Below are positions 8,071 through 17,200 of a DNA stretch of 41,335 nucleotides, in pieces. This DNA comes from Gammaproteobacteria bacterium (lineage in GTDB: Bacteria > Pseudomonadota > Gammaproteobacteria > SZUA-152). Position numbers and translations under genes: made by a program. Under the pieces are notes generated by a model. That model had not been told where the DNA came from and did no database searches. It was given only the letters and a program-made list of their open reading frames with translations. Numbering within the stretch: the stretch's first letter is position 1; each line of letters opens with the position of its first letter. The DNA lies in assembly GCA_011321815.1 (NCBI GenBank), contig DROS01000024.1, positions 1 through 41,335 on the forward strand, given 5' to 3'.

Positions 8071-8745
8071 TCAGCCTGCTGCCAACTGAACAGGCTTGGG
8101 CGGCGTTACCTTTGCATGCACCAGGGTAGCAATGATGTCCGTGCCCGCCAGTACACTATCACCCACTGACACATCAATACGTGAACCCACCGGAATCAAC
8201 ACCTCAACGTGTGCGCCAAAGTGAATAAAGCCACAGCGTTGCCCCTGACCTATACGTTCACCGCTCTGCGCATAACATTGTGGCCGGGGTAAATGTGAAT
8301 TAACTTCAACCACCAGCACGACATCATCTTTTTCGTCACTTTGAATCCATTGCGCATAAGTTGCAACCTCTTCACCCATACCCGTGATTTTTCGCGGCAC
8401 ATTCAGCCATTGCTCCACCACCCTGCCTTCCATGGGGCTGTGCACGGAATACACACTGGTAATCCCCATTTTCACGCTCACACTCAATGCCTGCCTGTTC
8501 AGATATATATCATGCACAGTATCAATGGCCACCACCTTGCCGTCCACCGGGCTCACAATACCCAAAGGCACTGCGGGCACGTTGCGTGCGGGGTCACGAA
8601 ACAAAAACAACAGCAACAGCACCAATCCCCACAATGGCAATGATGCCAACCCGTACAATAAATATACGATAGCGGCAGGAATGACAGTGGCAGCAATCCA
8701 TACCCAGCCTTCGCGCGCAATTAAGGGATAGCGATAAGACAGCAT
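8071..8745 (-). CDS. psd: Phosphatidylserine decarboxylase homologue lacking the pyruvoyl serine
   Basis: A 224-residue member of the short (Sinorhizobium/archaeal type) Psd family. It starts SYRYPLIAREGWVWI with a hydrophobic anchor (about 14-50), then FRDPARNVP and SPVDGKVVAID (D68). Active enzymes self-cleave at a Gly-Ser in an F-G-S-R context, the serine becoming the pyruvoyl group. Here the segment reads GFIHFGAHVEVLIP, with Ala178 instead of Ser. The usual NVHxxRSP segment reads SVYSVHSP (Y99, H102). From memory of the family, roughly 17 residues before the cleavage site are also missing. The C-terminal VGSRIDVSVGDSVLAGT aligns with the normal alpha-chain, so its GS is not the usual site. 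It is probably not an active decarboxylase. It begins 33 bp after the ilvC terminator. Confidence 0.85.
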   Translation of the reverse strand: MLSYRYPLIAREGWVWIAATVIPAAIVYLLYGLASLPLWGLVLLLLFLFRDPARNVPAVPLGIVSPVDGKVVAIDTVHDIYLNRQALSVSVKMGITSVYSVHSPMEGRVVEQWLNVPRKITGMGEEVATYAQWIQSDEKDDVVLVVEVNSHLPRPQCYAQSGERIGQGQRCGFIHFGAHVEVLIPVGSRIDVSVGDSVLAGTDIIATLVHAKVTPPKPVQLAAG

Positions 8746-8778
8746 TGTTAGTAGACCAAAGATAGACGTGTTAAACAG

Positions 8779-8809
8779 AAAAAAGGGGTAAAGCTCGATG
8801 CTTTACCCC
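8779..8809 (-). terminator. Rho-independent terminator after ilvC
   Basis: A perfect 9-bp stem GGGGTAAAG/CTTTACCCC (8785-8793 and 8801-8809) with a 7-nt loop. On the minus strand it is followed by six T residues (8784-8779). It lies just past the ilvC stop and should end the ilvBHC transcript before the psd-like gene. Confidence 0.85.
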
Positions 8810-8829
8810 TTGGACATTTTAGTTGGCAT

Positions 8830-9897
<1,068 letters not shown>

Positions 9898-9912
9898 TCA
9901 CCGTGCATATTC

Positions 9913-10407
9913 CTAAATATGTAAATTCTTTGCGCCACGTGAAATACCGGAAACCCCCGAACGTACGGTCTCCAGGATCGGCGTCTTTTCAAACGCATTG
10001 ATAAACGCATCCAGCTTGTCGCCCGCACCTGTCAGCTCAATGGTGTAGCTGGTGGCCGTGACGTCAATAATGCGTCCGCGAAAAATATCCGCCAGGCGTT
10101 TCACTTCTTCCCGCGAATCACTGCTTGATGTACGCACCTTGATCATCAGCATTTCACGCTCGATGTGCGGGCCTTCGGTAAGGTCCACCAGCTTGACCAC
10201 ATCCACCAGCTTGTTCAGCTGCTTGGTAATCTGCTCAATAATTTCATCCGAGCCCCGGGTCACCACCGTCATACGCGACAACGTGACATCTTCAGTCGGC
10301 GCGACCGTCAGTGATTCTATGTTATAGCCACGCGCAGAAAATAATCCTGCCACCCGTGACAAGGCTCCCGCTTCATTTTCCATCAGAATGGAAATGATGT
10401 GGCGCAT
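9913..10407 (-). CDS. ilvH: Acetolactate synthase small (regulatory) subunit
   Basis: The regulatory subunit of acetohydroxyacid synthase, which activates the large subunit and confers valine feedback inhibition. The N-terminal ACT domain begins MRHIISILMENEAGALSRV and continues GLFSARGYNIESLTVAPTED, almost the E. coli IlvH pattern. The C-terminal domain includes GRIIDVTATSYTIELTG. I choose the start at 10407 (164 residues, family length). An in-frame ATG 33 nt upstream would add a lysine-rich extension and cannot be excluded, since neither has a strong ribosome binding site. It lies between ilvB and ilvC in one operon. Confidence 0.95.
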   Translation of the reverse strand: MRHIISILMENEAGALSRVAGLFSARGYNIESLTVAPTEDVTLSRMTVVTRGSDEIIEQITKQLNKLVDVVKLVDLTEGPHIEREMLMIKVRTSSSDSREEVKRLADIFRGRIIDVTATSYTIELTGAGDKLDAFINAFEKTPILETVRSGVSGISRGAKNLHI

Positions 10408-10474
10408 GCCTTTTTCATCCGCTTTTTTTTCTCGTTTCATTTCAGTCTGGGTTCATTATTAACGACATAAAACA

Positions 10475-12169
10475 CTAGATGAGAATCATCTCGTCCAGGC
10501 CAGCACCCGCAGGCACCATGGGATAAACGTTTTCTTCCGGATCGGTGAGAATATCAAGAAAGACCAGGCGGTTTTTCAGTTTGAAAGCTTCTTTCATCGC
10601 GGCTTCCACATCTTCCGGTTTTGTCACCTGTATACCCACATGACCGTATGCTTCGGCAAGTTTTACAAAATCCGGCAAAGAGTCCATATAGGAATGCGAA
10701 TAACGTTCATCGTAAAAGAACTCCTGCCATTGGCGCACCATGCCGAGAAAACCATTGTTTAAACAAACAATTTTGATCGGCAGATTATGTTGCATGCAGG
10801 AAGACAGCTCCTGAATATTCATCTGGATACTGCCTTCACCCGTCACACAGGCAACCGTTGCATCGGGAAAGGCCAGTTGTACCCCCATTGCAGCAGGCAG
10901 ACCAAAACCCATGGTGCCAAGACCACCGGAGTTGATCCAGCGCCGCGGTTTATCAAAACGATAATACTGTGCGGCCCACATCTGGTGCTGACCCACATCT
11001 GATGTCACATAGGCATCACCTTTGGTGATGTTATACAGCATTTCCAGCGCAAACTGGGGCTTGATTTTGTCGCCGTCGGTTTTGTAACTGAGACAATCCA
11101 CCGCACGCCATTCGTTAATCTGCTGCCACCATTCTTTCATGGCCGTTTTATTGGGCTTGAAGTCGCTGGCTTTGATTTCCCTCAGCAGGGATTTGATCAC
11201 ATCGCTGACGCTGCCCACGATAGGCACATTCACCTTCACATTTTTGGAGATAGATGCCGGATCAATATCGACGTGAATGATTTTGGCCTGCGGCGCAAAT
11301 TTTTCGATGTTGCCGGTCACCCGGTCGTCAAAGCGCGCACCAATGGCAATCATCAAATCACAATTGGAAATTGCCATGTTGGCTTCGTAAGTGCCGTGCA
11401 TACCCAGCATGCCGACAAACAATTTGTCCGAGGCGGGAAAACCTCCCAGCCCCATGGAAGTGTTGGTCACTGGCGCATTGAGTTTTTTCGCCAGTTGCGC
11501 CAGTTCTTTATGCGCATTGTCAAGAATCACTCCACCGCCGGTATAAAACATGGGGCGCTTGGCTGCGGCCATCAGTTTCACGGCTTTTTTGATCTGACCG
11601 CCGTGCCCTTTCACCACCGGATTATAGGAACGCATGGTGATTTCTTTGGGATACACATAATCCGCACTGTCCGCCGTCACATCTTTGGGGATGTCCACGA
11701 CCACCGGGCCGGGTCGTCCTGTGGTGGCCACGTAAAAAGCCTTCTTCAGGGTCGACGTCAGATCCCTTACATCCTTCACCAGAAAGTTGTGTTTTACACA
11801 AGGGCGGGTAATACCCACAGCATCCACTTCCTGAAAGGCGTCATTACCGATGAGGTTGGTGGGTACCTGGCCGGTGATCACCACCATGGGGATGGAATCC
11901 ATGTAGGCAGTGGCGATACCCGTCACCGCGTTGGTGGCGCCGGGGCCGGAAGTCACCAGTACCACACCGGGCTTACCCGTGGAACGCGCGTAACCATCAG
12001 CGGCGTGGGTCGCGGCCTGCTCGTGACGCACCAAAATATGTTTGATGTGCTCCTGACGGTCAATAGCATCGTAAATATGCAAAACCGCGCCACCAGGATA
12101 GCCGAACAGGAATTCAACTCCCTCGTCCGCGAGGAAATGGGTCAATATATCTGCGCCAGTCAGTTTCAC
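10475..12169 (-). CDS. ilvB: Acetolactate synthase large (catalytic) subunit
   Basis: The 564-residue catalytic subunit condenses two pyruvates, or pyruvate with 2-oxobutyrate. The catalytic glutamate is E50 (HEQAATHAADGYARS). The FAD-binding middle domain and the C-terminal ThDP domain are complete. The ThDP metal motif reads GEGSIQMN in place of the common GDGS; I recall this from related proteobacterial enzymes, so it is probably a conservative lineage variant. It starts with GTG, preceded by AAGAG. A 21-codon frame ends inside the start (GTGA overlap). It is closest to IlvI/IlvB of the IlvIH type, and heads the ilvB-ilvH-ilvC operon. Confidence 0.96.
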   Translation of the reverse strand: MKLTGADILTHFLADEGVEFLFGYPGGAVLHIYDAIDRQEHIKHILVRHEQAATHAADGYARSTGKPGVVLVTSGPGATNAVTGIATAYMDSIPMVVITGQVPTNLIGNDAFQEVDAVGITRPCVKHNFLVKDVRDLTSTLKKAFYVATTGRPGPVVVDIPKDVTADSADYVYPKEITMRSYNPVVKGHGGQIKKAVKLMAAAKRPMFYTGGGVILDNAHKELAQLAKKLNAPVTNTSMGLGGFPASDKLFVGMLGMHGTYEANMAISNCDLMIAIGARFDDRVTGNIEKFAPQAKIIHVDIDPASISKNVKVNVPIVGSVSDVIKSLLREIKASDFKPNKTAMKEWWQQINEWRAVDCLSYKTDGDKIKPQFALEMLYNITKGDAYVTSDVGQHQMWAAQYYRFDKPRRWINSGGLGTMGFGLPAAMGVQLAFPDATVACVTGEGSIQMNIQELSSCMQHNLPIKIVCLNNGFLGMVRQWQEFFYDERYSHSYMDSLPDFVKLAEAYGHVGIQVTKPEDVEAAMKEAFKLKNRLVFLDILTDPEENVYPMVPAGAGLDEMILI

Positions 12170-12231
12170 GTCCGGATTCTCTTTTGCCTGTTTTGCTGTT
12201 GTGCCAAGTTAAATGTTGCCCGTTTTTTCAT
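12166..12231 (-). CDS. Possible 21-codon upstream frame coupled to ilvB
   Basis: An ATG at 12229-12231 opens a 21-codon frame rich in Lys, Arg and Gln. Its TGA overlaps the ilvB GTG start (GTGA), the arrangement used for translational coupling. It has no run of Ile, Val or Leu codons, so it is not a classical attenuation peptide. Its first codons (AAAAACGGGC, 12227-12218) can pair with the upstream hairpin arm. Whether it is translated is unknown. Confidence 0.3.
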   Translation of the reverse strand: MKKRATFNLAQQQNRQKRIRT

Positions 12232-12247
12232 TCGTTTGCGCCGAGAT

Positions 12248-12271
12248 AAAAAACGCCCGTAAAAACGGGCG
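12248..12271 (-). terminator. Terminator-like hairpin in the ilvB leader (possible attenuator)
   Basis: On the minus strand, CGCCCGT (12271-12265) pairs with ACGGGCG (12260-12254) around a TTTT loop, and six T residues follow (12253-12248). No minus-strand gene lies upstream for it to terminate. It sits about 80 nt before the ilvB start, the usual place for an attenuator. A candidate promoter further upstream is TTGACC, 17-bp spacer, TAATTT (about 12363-12335). Confidence 0.6.
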
Positions 12272-12568
12272 ATTTTTAGCAATGACTCGTTGCACTGTAA
12301 TCTTAAAAGAGTATCGGCGCGAAGGACAGAGTAAATTACTGGGAACCGTCCATCAGGTCAAGTGCTGCTAAGGCTTTCCCGCAAATTAACACGCCAAAAA
12401 TCCCGTTGTGGAAATATTTTGCCGGTTTGCCCCGCCCCCCTCAGGAAAAACGATTCCGGCCGGTAAAAATTATCTCAATAATTCAACGATTTCCTGCCCT
12501 GTTGTATTCATTTTTGCGTTATAATGCCGACGGTTAATAGCACATCGGACGTTCCTGGCTGGGCAACC
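12272..12568. other. Intergenic region between ilvB and the DUF3579 gene
   Basis: About 300 bp with no convincing gene on either strand. It must carry the divergent promoters. On the plus strand a consensus TATAAT (12520-12525) lies about 45 bp before the small frame at 12569 but has no good -35. On the minus strand the best candidate is TTGACC-17-TAATTT around 12335-12363. A 23-codon minus-strand frame starting at about 12511 contains five Ile/Val codons but no run. Confidence 0.45.
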
Positions 12569-12637
12569 ATGTCCATAGAACAAGCGTTAGAGATATTACC
12601 GGAACCAATCGCCAGAACCATTAGCAGAACACCGTGA
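12569..12637 (+). CDS. Possible 22-codon leader frame before the DUF3579 gene
   Basis: An ATG at 12569 opens a 22-codon frame (MSIEQALEILPEPIARTISR and two more residues). Its TGA overlaps the GTG start of the DUF3579 gene at 12634 (GTGA). Since that GTG has little ribosome binding site of its own, coupled translation is plausible. No family is recognised, and coding status is uncertain. Confidence 0.3.
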   Translation: MSIEQALEILPEPIARTISRTP

Positions 12638-12927
12638 AAAAAATCATCATCGAAGGCAAAACCCACTCAGGCAGGAAATTCCGGCCCAGCGATTGGGCTG
12701 AACGTATGAGCGGCGCTCTTTCCACATTTGGAACTGATCATCGCATCCGCTATTCTCCTCTGCTACAGCCTCTCACTATTGATGGCATAAAGTGCGTTGC
12801 GCTTGATCCCAAAATGCAGGATCAGTTTCCTGAAATGTTCCGCTACATCATGAACTGGGCCGACGGCAACGATCTGATCGTGTCAGAAGGTACTGTGGAC
12901 CCACACAACAATTCAACACCAGCCTGA
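12634..12927 (+). CDS. DUF3579 domain protein
   Basis: A 97-residue protein matching the DUF3579 family of beta- and gammaproteobacteria. The diagnostic blocks are IIIEGKTHSGRKFRPSDWAERM at the N-terminus, YSPLLQPLTIDGIKCVALDP in the middle and NWADGNDLIVSEG near the end. The function is unknown. It is small and soluble with no signal peptide. It starts with GTG, overlapping the stop of a short upstream frame, and is followed 15 bp later by the tautomerase gene, so the two probably share a transcript. Confidence 0.8.
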   Translation: MKKIIIEGKTHSGRKFRPSDWAERMSGALSTFGTDHRIRYSPLLQPLTIDGIKCVALDPKMQDQFPEMFRYIMNWADGNDLIVSEGTVDPHNNSTPA

Positions 12928-12942
12928 AACGACCGCCAAACC

Positions 12943-13287
12943 ATGCCCTTCCTCAAAATTCAAACCAATCAGGCACTGGATGACTCCGTCCAGCAATCCT
13001 TGATAAAAAAGGCATCGGCCATCGTTGCAGGACAACTGGGCAAACCGGAAAACTACGTCATGGTGATCCTTCAGCCCTCGCAAACCATGTTGTTTGCCGG
13101 CACCGACAGCCCGCTCGCGTTCCTCGAACTAAAAAGCATCGGCCTGCCCGAACCTGTCATACAAAACCTTTCGGACAGTTTGTGTACCCTCATGGCCCAG
13201 GAACTGGATATCGAAAAAAACCGCACGTACATTGAATTTACCGATGCACCACGACATATGTGGGGCTGGAACGGCGGTACTTTTTAA
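12943..13287 (+). CDS. MIF-like phenylpyruvate tautomerase family protein
   Basis: A 114-residue homologue of macrophage migration inhibitory factor and light-inducible proteins. It starts MPFLKIQTN, so removal of Met exposes Pro2, the catalytic base of the tautomerase superfamily. Further family features are NYVMVILQPSQTMLFAGTD, LELKSIGLP, and the C-terminal NRTYIEFTDAPRHMWGWNGGTF, the typical MIF ending. The likely activity is keto-enol tautomerisation, but the physiological substrate in bacteria is unknown. It lies between the DUF3579 and DUF4124 genes in the same orientation. Confidence 0.85.
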   Translation: MPFLKIQTNQALDDSVQQSLIKKASAIVAGQLGKPENYVMVILQPSQTMLFAGTDSPLAFLELKSIGLPEPVIQNLSDSLCTLMAQELDIEKNRTYIEFTDAPRHMWGWNGGTF

Positions 13288-13330
13288 CCGACACCTGCTG
13301 ACAAGCTGAAAACAGCCACAGGGGCACAAC

Positions 13331-13822
13331 ATGATGATCCGCCTGCTGATTATTATTTTGATTGTGGTGGTGGGTGCTGCCGCACTGACTGAGTTAAACC
13401 CCTCTGCCCAACAAAGTACCAACCCCATTGTCAAGGGACTGGCCACGGTGCAATCATGGTTTCGTGGATCATCGGCGCCCAAACTGCCTGGTATCAACGA
13501 AGAAAACGAAACAACCATCTACAAATGGCAGGATGATTCGGGAGAGTGGCATTTCAGCAACCAGCCACCACCTGCCGGCGTGAACAGCAGCGCGAAAACC
13601 TATGGCAACAATGTCAACATCACCCAGACACCGCCACCAGCACCTGTCGAAAACAAGCCTGAACAACCAGCCAGGACAACCGACGATATTCCAAAAACGG
13701 CTGCGCCATTACTACCGATTACTGACCCGGAGCGGGTCAAACAGCTCATTGAGGATGCCAAAAATGTGCGGGAGCTGGTGGGCAACCGGCAACAAGCACT
13801 GGACGCACAAATTGAACCCTAA
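13331..13822 (+). CDS. DUF4124 domain protein, membrane anchored or exported
   Basis: A 163-residue protein. The N-terminus MMIRLLIIILIVVVGAAAL is a membrane anchor or uncleaved signal. At about 63-80 the DUF4124 motif IYKWQDDSGEWHFSNQPP appears, the usual YKWxDxxGxxHxSxxPP pattern. A proline-rich stretch (QTPPPAPVENKPEQP) and a charged helical tail follow. DUF4124 proteins are envelope proteins of unknown function. A ribosome binding site AGGGG precedes the ATG. It is the last of three plus-strand genes and is convergent with ybbP. Confidence 0.8.
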   Translation: MMIRLLIIILIVVVGAAALTELNPSAQQSTNPIVKGLATVQSWFRGSSAPKLPGINEENETTIYKWQDDSGEWHFSNQPPPAGVNSSAKTYGNNVNITQTPPPAPVENKPEQPARTTDDIPKTAAPLLPITDPERVKQLIEDAKNVRELVGNRQQALDAQIEP

Positions 13823-13865
13823 GGGACGTGCATTGAAAACCTAACGCAAAGTTTTCTTAAACCTA

Positions 13866-13889
13866 AGTACTCTTTCAAGGTAATAAATT
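13866..13889. repeat. 24-bp motif shared with 41193-41216
   Basis: AGTACTCTTTCAAGG followed by TRATAAATT occurs here and at 41193-41216 with a single difference. Here it abuts the stop codon of ybbP. At the right edge it adjoins a large palindrome. It may be an end sequence of a dispersed element. Confidence 0.5.
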
Positions 13890-16459
13890 CAGAGTTTCTG
13901 CAATACGGCCAACGGCGGACTATTCACCACCTGTCGTGTGCCGATGATTCCCGCCAGCCCTACGCCCACGCCCCCTCCCAACAGCCCCCATACCCACAGC
14001 CACGGGCTAAACAGGTAATCCATCTCCAGTACCCGGTACGCAATCACGGCCCCCAACACACTGGCAAAAAATGCCGCCAACAGCCCGGCCAAAGCACCCA
14101 GCGAGAAGAATTCCACCGCCAGGCTTTGCCACAGCCGGCGACGGCGTGCGCCCAGGGCGCGTAACACGGCATTTTCATGCAGGCGCACATCCAGCGTGGA
14201 TTGAATAGCCGCCGTCATTACCAGCAACCCCGCTGCCAGGGTAAACAGAAAAACGAACTCCACCGCCATGGACACCCGTTCAATAATCAACCGTACCTGA
14301 TCCATGATGGCGGTAATATCAATCACTGTCAGGTTGGGAAAAACATGCACCAGTTCATCCAATACGCCACTTTTTTCTGCGGGCAGAAAAAAACTGGTAA
14401 TGTAACTCGCGGGATAGTTGTCCAGCATACCCGGCGGTGTCAGCACAAAAAAATTGGCGCGAAAGCTGTCCCATTGCACACTGCGCAAACTGCTCACCGT
14501 GGCAGTAAACGATTCACCCGAAATCAAATACGTCAACCGGTCACCCAGCTTGAGGCCCAGGGTTTTTGCAATGCCCTCTTCCACCGAAAACTCTCGTGGA
14601 AAACGTTTTTTGTCACCGGAGCTTTCCCCCCACCAACGCCCCTGCACAATATGGTTGTCTATTTGCAGTTTTTCTGCCCAGGACAGATTAAACTCCCGCT
14701 CCACCAGTCCCTTGGCACGGGAATCGGCGTACTGCTGTGAAGAAACCGAAACACCATTGATTGCTGTCAAACGCCCGCGCACCATGGGAAACAATTCAAC
14801 ATCCCCCATACCGTTTTGTGTAAAAAAGTGCCGCACATCCGTCAATTGCTGTGACTGAATATTAATAACAAAACGGTTGGGCGCATTTTCAGACAACCCC
14901 TTCGCCCAACCCTGTAACAAATCACCACGCACGATAGTCAGCAATAACAACACCATCAAACCCACGCCAAAGGCCATCACTTGCAGGGTGGAAACATGGC
15001 GATTACGGGTCAAATTAACCAACCCCAAATGCCAGGCTGAGGCTTTGCTTTGCGAGAAATTTCTCAAAAAATACTGTAGAAAACAGTTAAGCCCCCAGGT
15101 CAGGAATGTCGCTGCCGCCCAAAGCAACAACGTTGCCAGCAACAGGCCGGACAATAAAATCCCACCCAACACAACATCGCCTGCCTGATAAATCACCAGC
15201 AATACCAGCATCATCAAACCGAACAAATAAGCCAGCAATGCCGCAGGTTGCAGACGCGGGCTCATTGCGGATTGCACAGCCACCCGGCGCAATACCCGCA
15301 ACGCAGGCACATCGCGCAGCTGTAGCACCGGAGGCAGGGCAAAGCCCAACACACCCCCCATGGCCACCAACAAGCCAACCCACACCGTCATCCACGACGG
15401 CGCAGGCAGATCAGTAATAATCAGCTGCCCTAATAAAACCACCAGACCTTCCTGCGCCAAAAACCCGCTCAAAACACCGAGCGGTCCGGCAAACAGGCTC
15501 AACACAATAAGCTGCAATAAAAAGATGTGATTAATACGGTTTTGACTGGCGCCAAAACACCGCAACATGGCACAGGTATCCAGATGCCGCTGCGCATAAC
15601 GCCGCGCCGCCATGGCAATGGCCACACAGGCCAGCATCACAGCAACCACCGCCGCCAGGCCCAAAAACTGCTGTGCACGCTGCATGGCGGAGCGCACCTC
15701 GGGACGGGCATCTTCTGCGCCTTCGATATTTTCCCCACGTTGCAAATGGGGCATTAACGCCTGCCGATAGTCTGCAACCGCCCCCGGCTCACCCGCCAGC
15801 AAAAACCGGTAATGGACATGACTGCCTTCCTGGATCAATCCGGTCACAGACAGATCGCTGAGGTTTATTAACAGGCGTGGTGCAATGCTGAACATGTCTC
15901 CACTGCGATCCGGTTCATAGGTCAGCACCGCAGCAATACGTAATTGTGCATGGCCTAACTGTAATTGGTCGCCAACCCTGGCTCCCAACTGTTGTAGCAG
16001 TTGCGGCCCCGCCCATGCCTCACCGGGCTGTGGCAGATCTTGCGTCATATTGTCTTTCGCAAACCGCGCTGGTGCAGTTTTTAATGCGCCGCGTAACGGG
16101 TAGCCCGGACTCACCGCCTTGATTTCTGCAAGCCGTGACACCCCCCCTGCCTGAACCATACTGCGGAAAGAGCGAGTCTCTGCTGAGCGTAAATCGTAAT
16201 TCTTCGCACTGGCCGTCACCCGTGCAGGCAAGGGATGGTCTGCCGCCACCCGCAAATCCGCCCCCAGTAATTCACCGCTTTGATAATTGAGCGCCTGTTG
16301 AATGCGATCAGTGAAAAAACCGACCGAGGTGACACAGGCAACCGCAATAATGATAGCGATGAGCAGGATGCGCAGCTCCCCGGCCCGCCAGTCCCGGCCC
16401 AGCATGCGCAGCGATAAGCGCCAGACATTCTGTGACAATAAACCCTGATAAAAAGCCAA
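13889..16459 (-). CDS. ybbP: ABC transporter permease, YbbP/FtsX family
   Basis: An 856-residue permease with an N-terminal membrane segment (ELRILLIAIIIAVACVTSVGFF, about 28-49), a large periplasmic domain, and two FtsX-type domains with four core segments each plus central extra segments. The C-terminal FtsX domain includes VRLHENAVLRALGARRRRLW. This is the YbbP architecture and length. The YbbAP complex is thought to act in envelope extraction of hydrophobic compounds, not import. The coding sequence starts with TTG directly after the ybbA stop (TAGTTG), with AGGGA just upstream, so it is translationally linked to ybbA. Confidence 0.9.
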   Translation of the reverse strand: MAFYQGLLSQNVWRLSLRMLGRDWRAGELRILLIAIIIAVACVTSVGFFTDRIQQALNYQSGELLGADLRVAADHPLPARVTASAKNYDLRSAETRSFRSMVQAGGVSRLAEIKAVSPGYPLRGALKTAPARFAKDNMTQDLPQPGEAWAGPQLLQQLGARVGDQLQLGHAQLRIAAVLTYEPDRSGDMFSIAPRLLINLSDLSVTGLIQEGSHVHYRFLLAGEPGAVADYRQALMPHLQRGENIEGAEDARPEVRSAMQRAQQFLGLAAVVAVMLACVAIAMAARRYAQRHLDTCAMLRCFGASQNRINHIFLLQLIVLSLFAGPLGVLSGFLAQEGLVVLLGQLIITDLPAPSWMTVWVGLLVAMGGVLGFALPPVLQLRDVPALRVLRRVAVQSAMSPRLQPAALLAYLFGLMMLVLLVIYQAGDVVLGGILLSGLLLATLLLWAAATFLTWGLNCFLQYFLRNFSQSKASAWHLGLVNLTRNRHVSTLQVMAFGVGLMVLLLLTIVRGDLLQGWAKGLSENAPNRFVINIQSQQLTDVRHFFTQNGMGDVELFPMVRGRLTAINGVSVSSQQYADSRAKGLVEREFNLSWAEKLQIDNHIVQGRWWGESSGDKKRFPREFSVEEGIAKTLGLKLGDRLTYLISGESFTATVSSLRSVQWDSFRANFFVLTPPGMLDNYPASYITSFFLPAEKSGVLDELVHVFPNLTVIDITAIMDQVRLIIERVSMAVEFVFLFTLAAGLLVMTAAIQSTLDVRLHENAVLRALGARRRRLWQSLAVEFFSLGALAGLLAAFFASVLGAVIAYRVLEMDYLFSPWLWVWGLLGGGVGVGLAGIIGTRQVVNSPPLAVLQKL

Positions 16460-17200
16460 CTATCCCTGCTCCACTTTGGCCGCACGGCAAAACTGCCCGT
16501 CCTGCAATTCCAGCACACGCGCACAGCGATTCGCCAGAACATGGTCATGCGTCACCAGTACCAGCGTGGTATCCTGCTCACGATTCAGTTCAAACATGAA
16601 ATCAATGACTTGCTGACCCGTGTGTGTATCCAGATTGCCGGTGGGTTCATCGGCAAACAACAATGATGGTTTGCTGACAAAAGCACGGGCGATGGCAACA
16701 CGCTGCTGTTCACCACCGGATAATTGGCTGGGGTAGTGATGCTCACGCTCGCTCAACCCCACTCGCGCCAACAACTGCCCCGCCTGCTCCCGCGCTTGCG
16801 CATAAGTGCCGCCATTATCTTGTAACTCCAAAGGCAGCATGACATTTTCCAGCGCAGTAAACGATGGCAACAATTGAAATGACTGAAAAACAAAGCCGAT
16901 TTTTTCGCCACGCAATGCAGCGCGCTCATCTTCATTCAATTGCAGAATATTTTTACCATCGAGAAATATTGTGCCACGGGTCGGCACGTCCAGCCCGGCC
17001 ATCAGACCCAGCAATGTGGACTTACCAGAACCGGAAGGCCCCACTATGGCGACAGAATCACCACGCTGAATACACAAATCAATGTCATGCAGAATGACCA
17101 GCTCGTCATCCGCCGATACATGTTCGCGGTTTGCATGATTGGCCACGTTTTTCCCCAGCCCCTCGACAAGCAGAATAGGCTGATTCACACTCTCACTCAT
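16460..17200 (-). CDS. ybbA: ABC transporter ATP-binding protein YbbA
   Basis: A 246-residue ATPase of the LolD/MacB-like group. Walker A is GPSGSGKS (54-61), the Q-loop is [21 protein letters not shown], the signature is [15 protein letters not shown], Walker B is [12 protein letters not shown], and the H-loop is LVLVTHD. It partners the YbbP permease encoded immediately downstream. The first 30 residues include a short non-conserved insert. Its ATG overlaps, on opposite strands, the ATG of tesA within a single CATG (17198-17201). The divergent ybbAP/tesA arrangement is conserved in E. coli and other gammaproteobacteria. Confidence 0.93.
   Translation of the reverse strand: MSESVNQPILLVEGLGKNVANHANREHVSADDELVILHDIDLCIQRGDSVAIVGPSGSGKSTLLGLMAGLDVPTRGTIFLDGKNILQLNEDERAALRGEKIGFVFQSFQLLPSFTALENVMLPLELQDNGGTYAQAREQAGQLLARVGLSEREHHYPSQLSGGEQQRVAIARAFVSKPSLLFADEPTGNLDTHTGQQVIDFMFELNREQDTTLVLVTHDHVLANRCARVLELQDGQFCRAAKVEQG

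Noticed and set aside
11273-12262. 329-codon plus-strand frame opposite ilvB
   Set aside because: Antisense shadow of a well-conserved catalytic subunit; no recognisable features.
12441-12511. Branched-chain leader peptide for ilv attenuation (23 codons, minus strand)
   Set aside because: Contains some Ile/Val codons but no run, and lies about 170 nt from the hairpin with no supporting structure.
13835-13856. Terminator between the DUF4124 gene and ybbP
   Set aside because: Only a 6-bp GAAAAC/GTTTTC stem with a 10-nt loop and no proper T tract.
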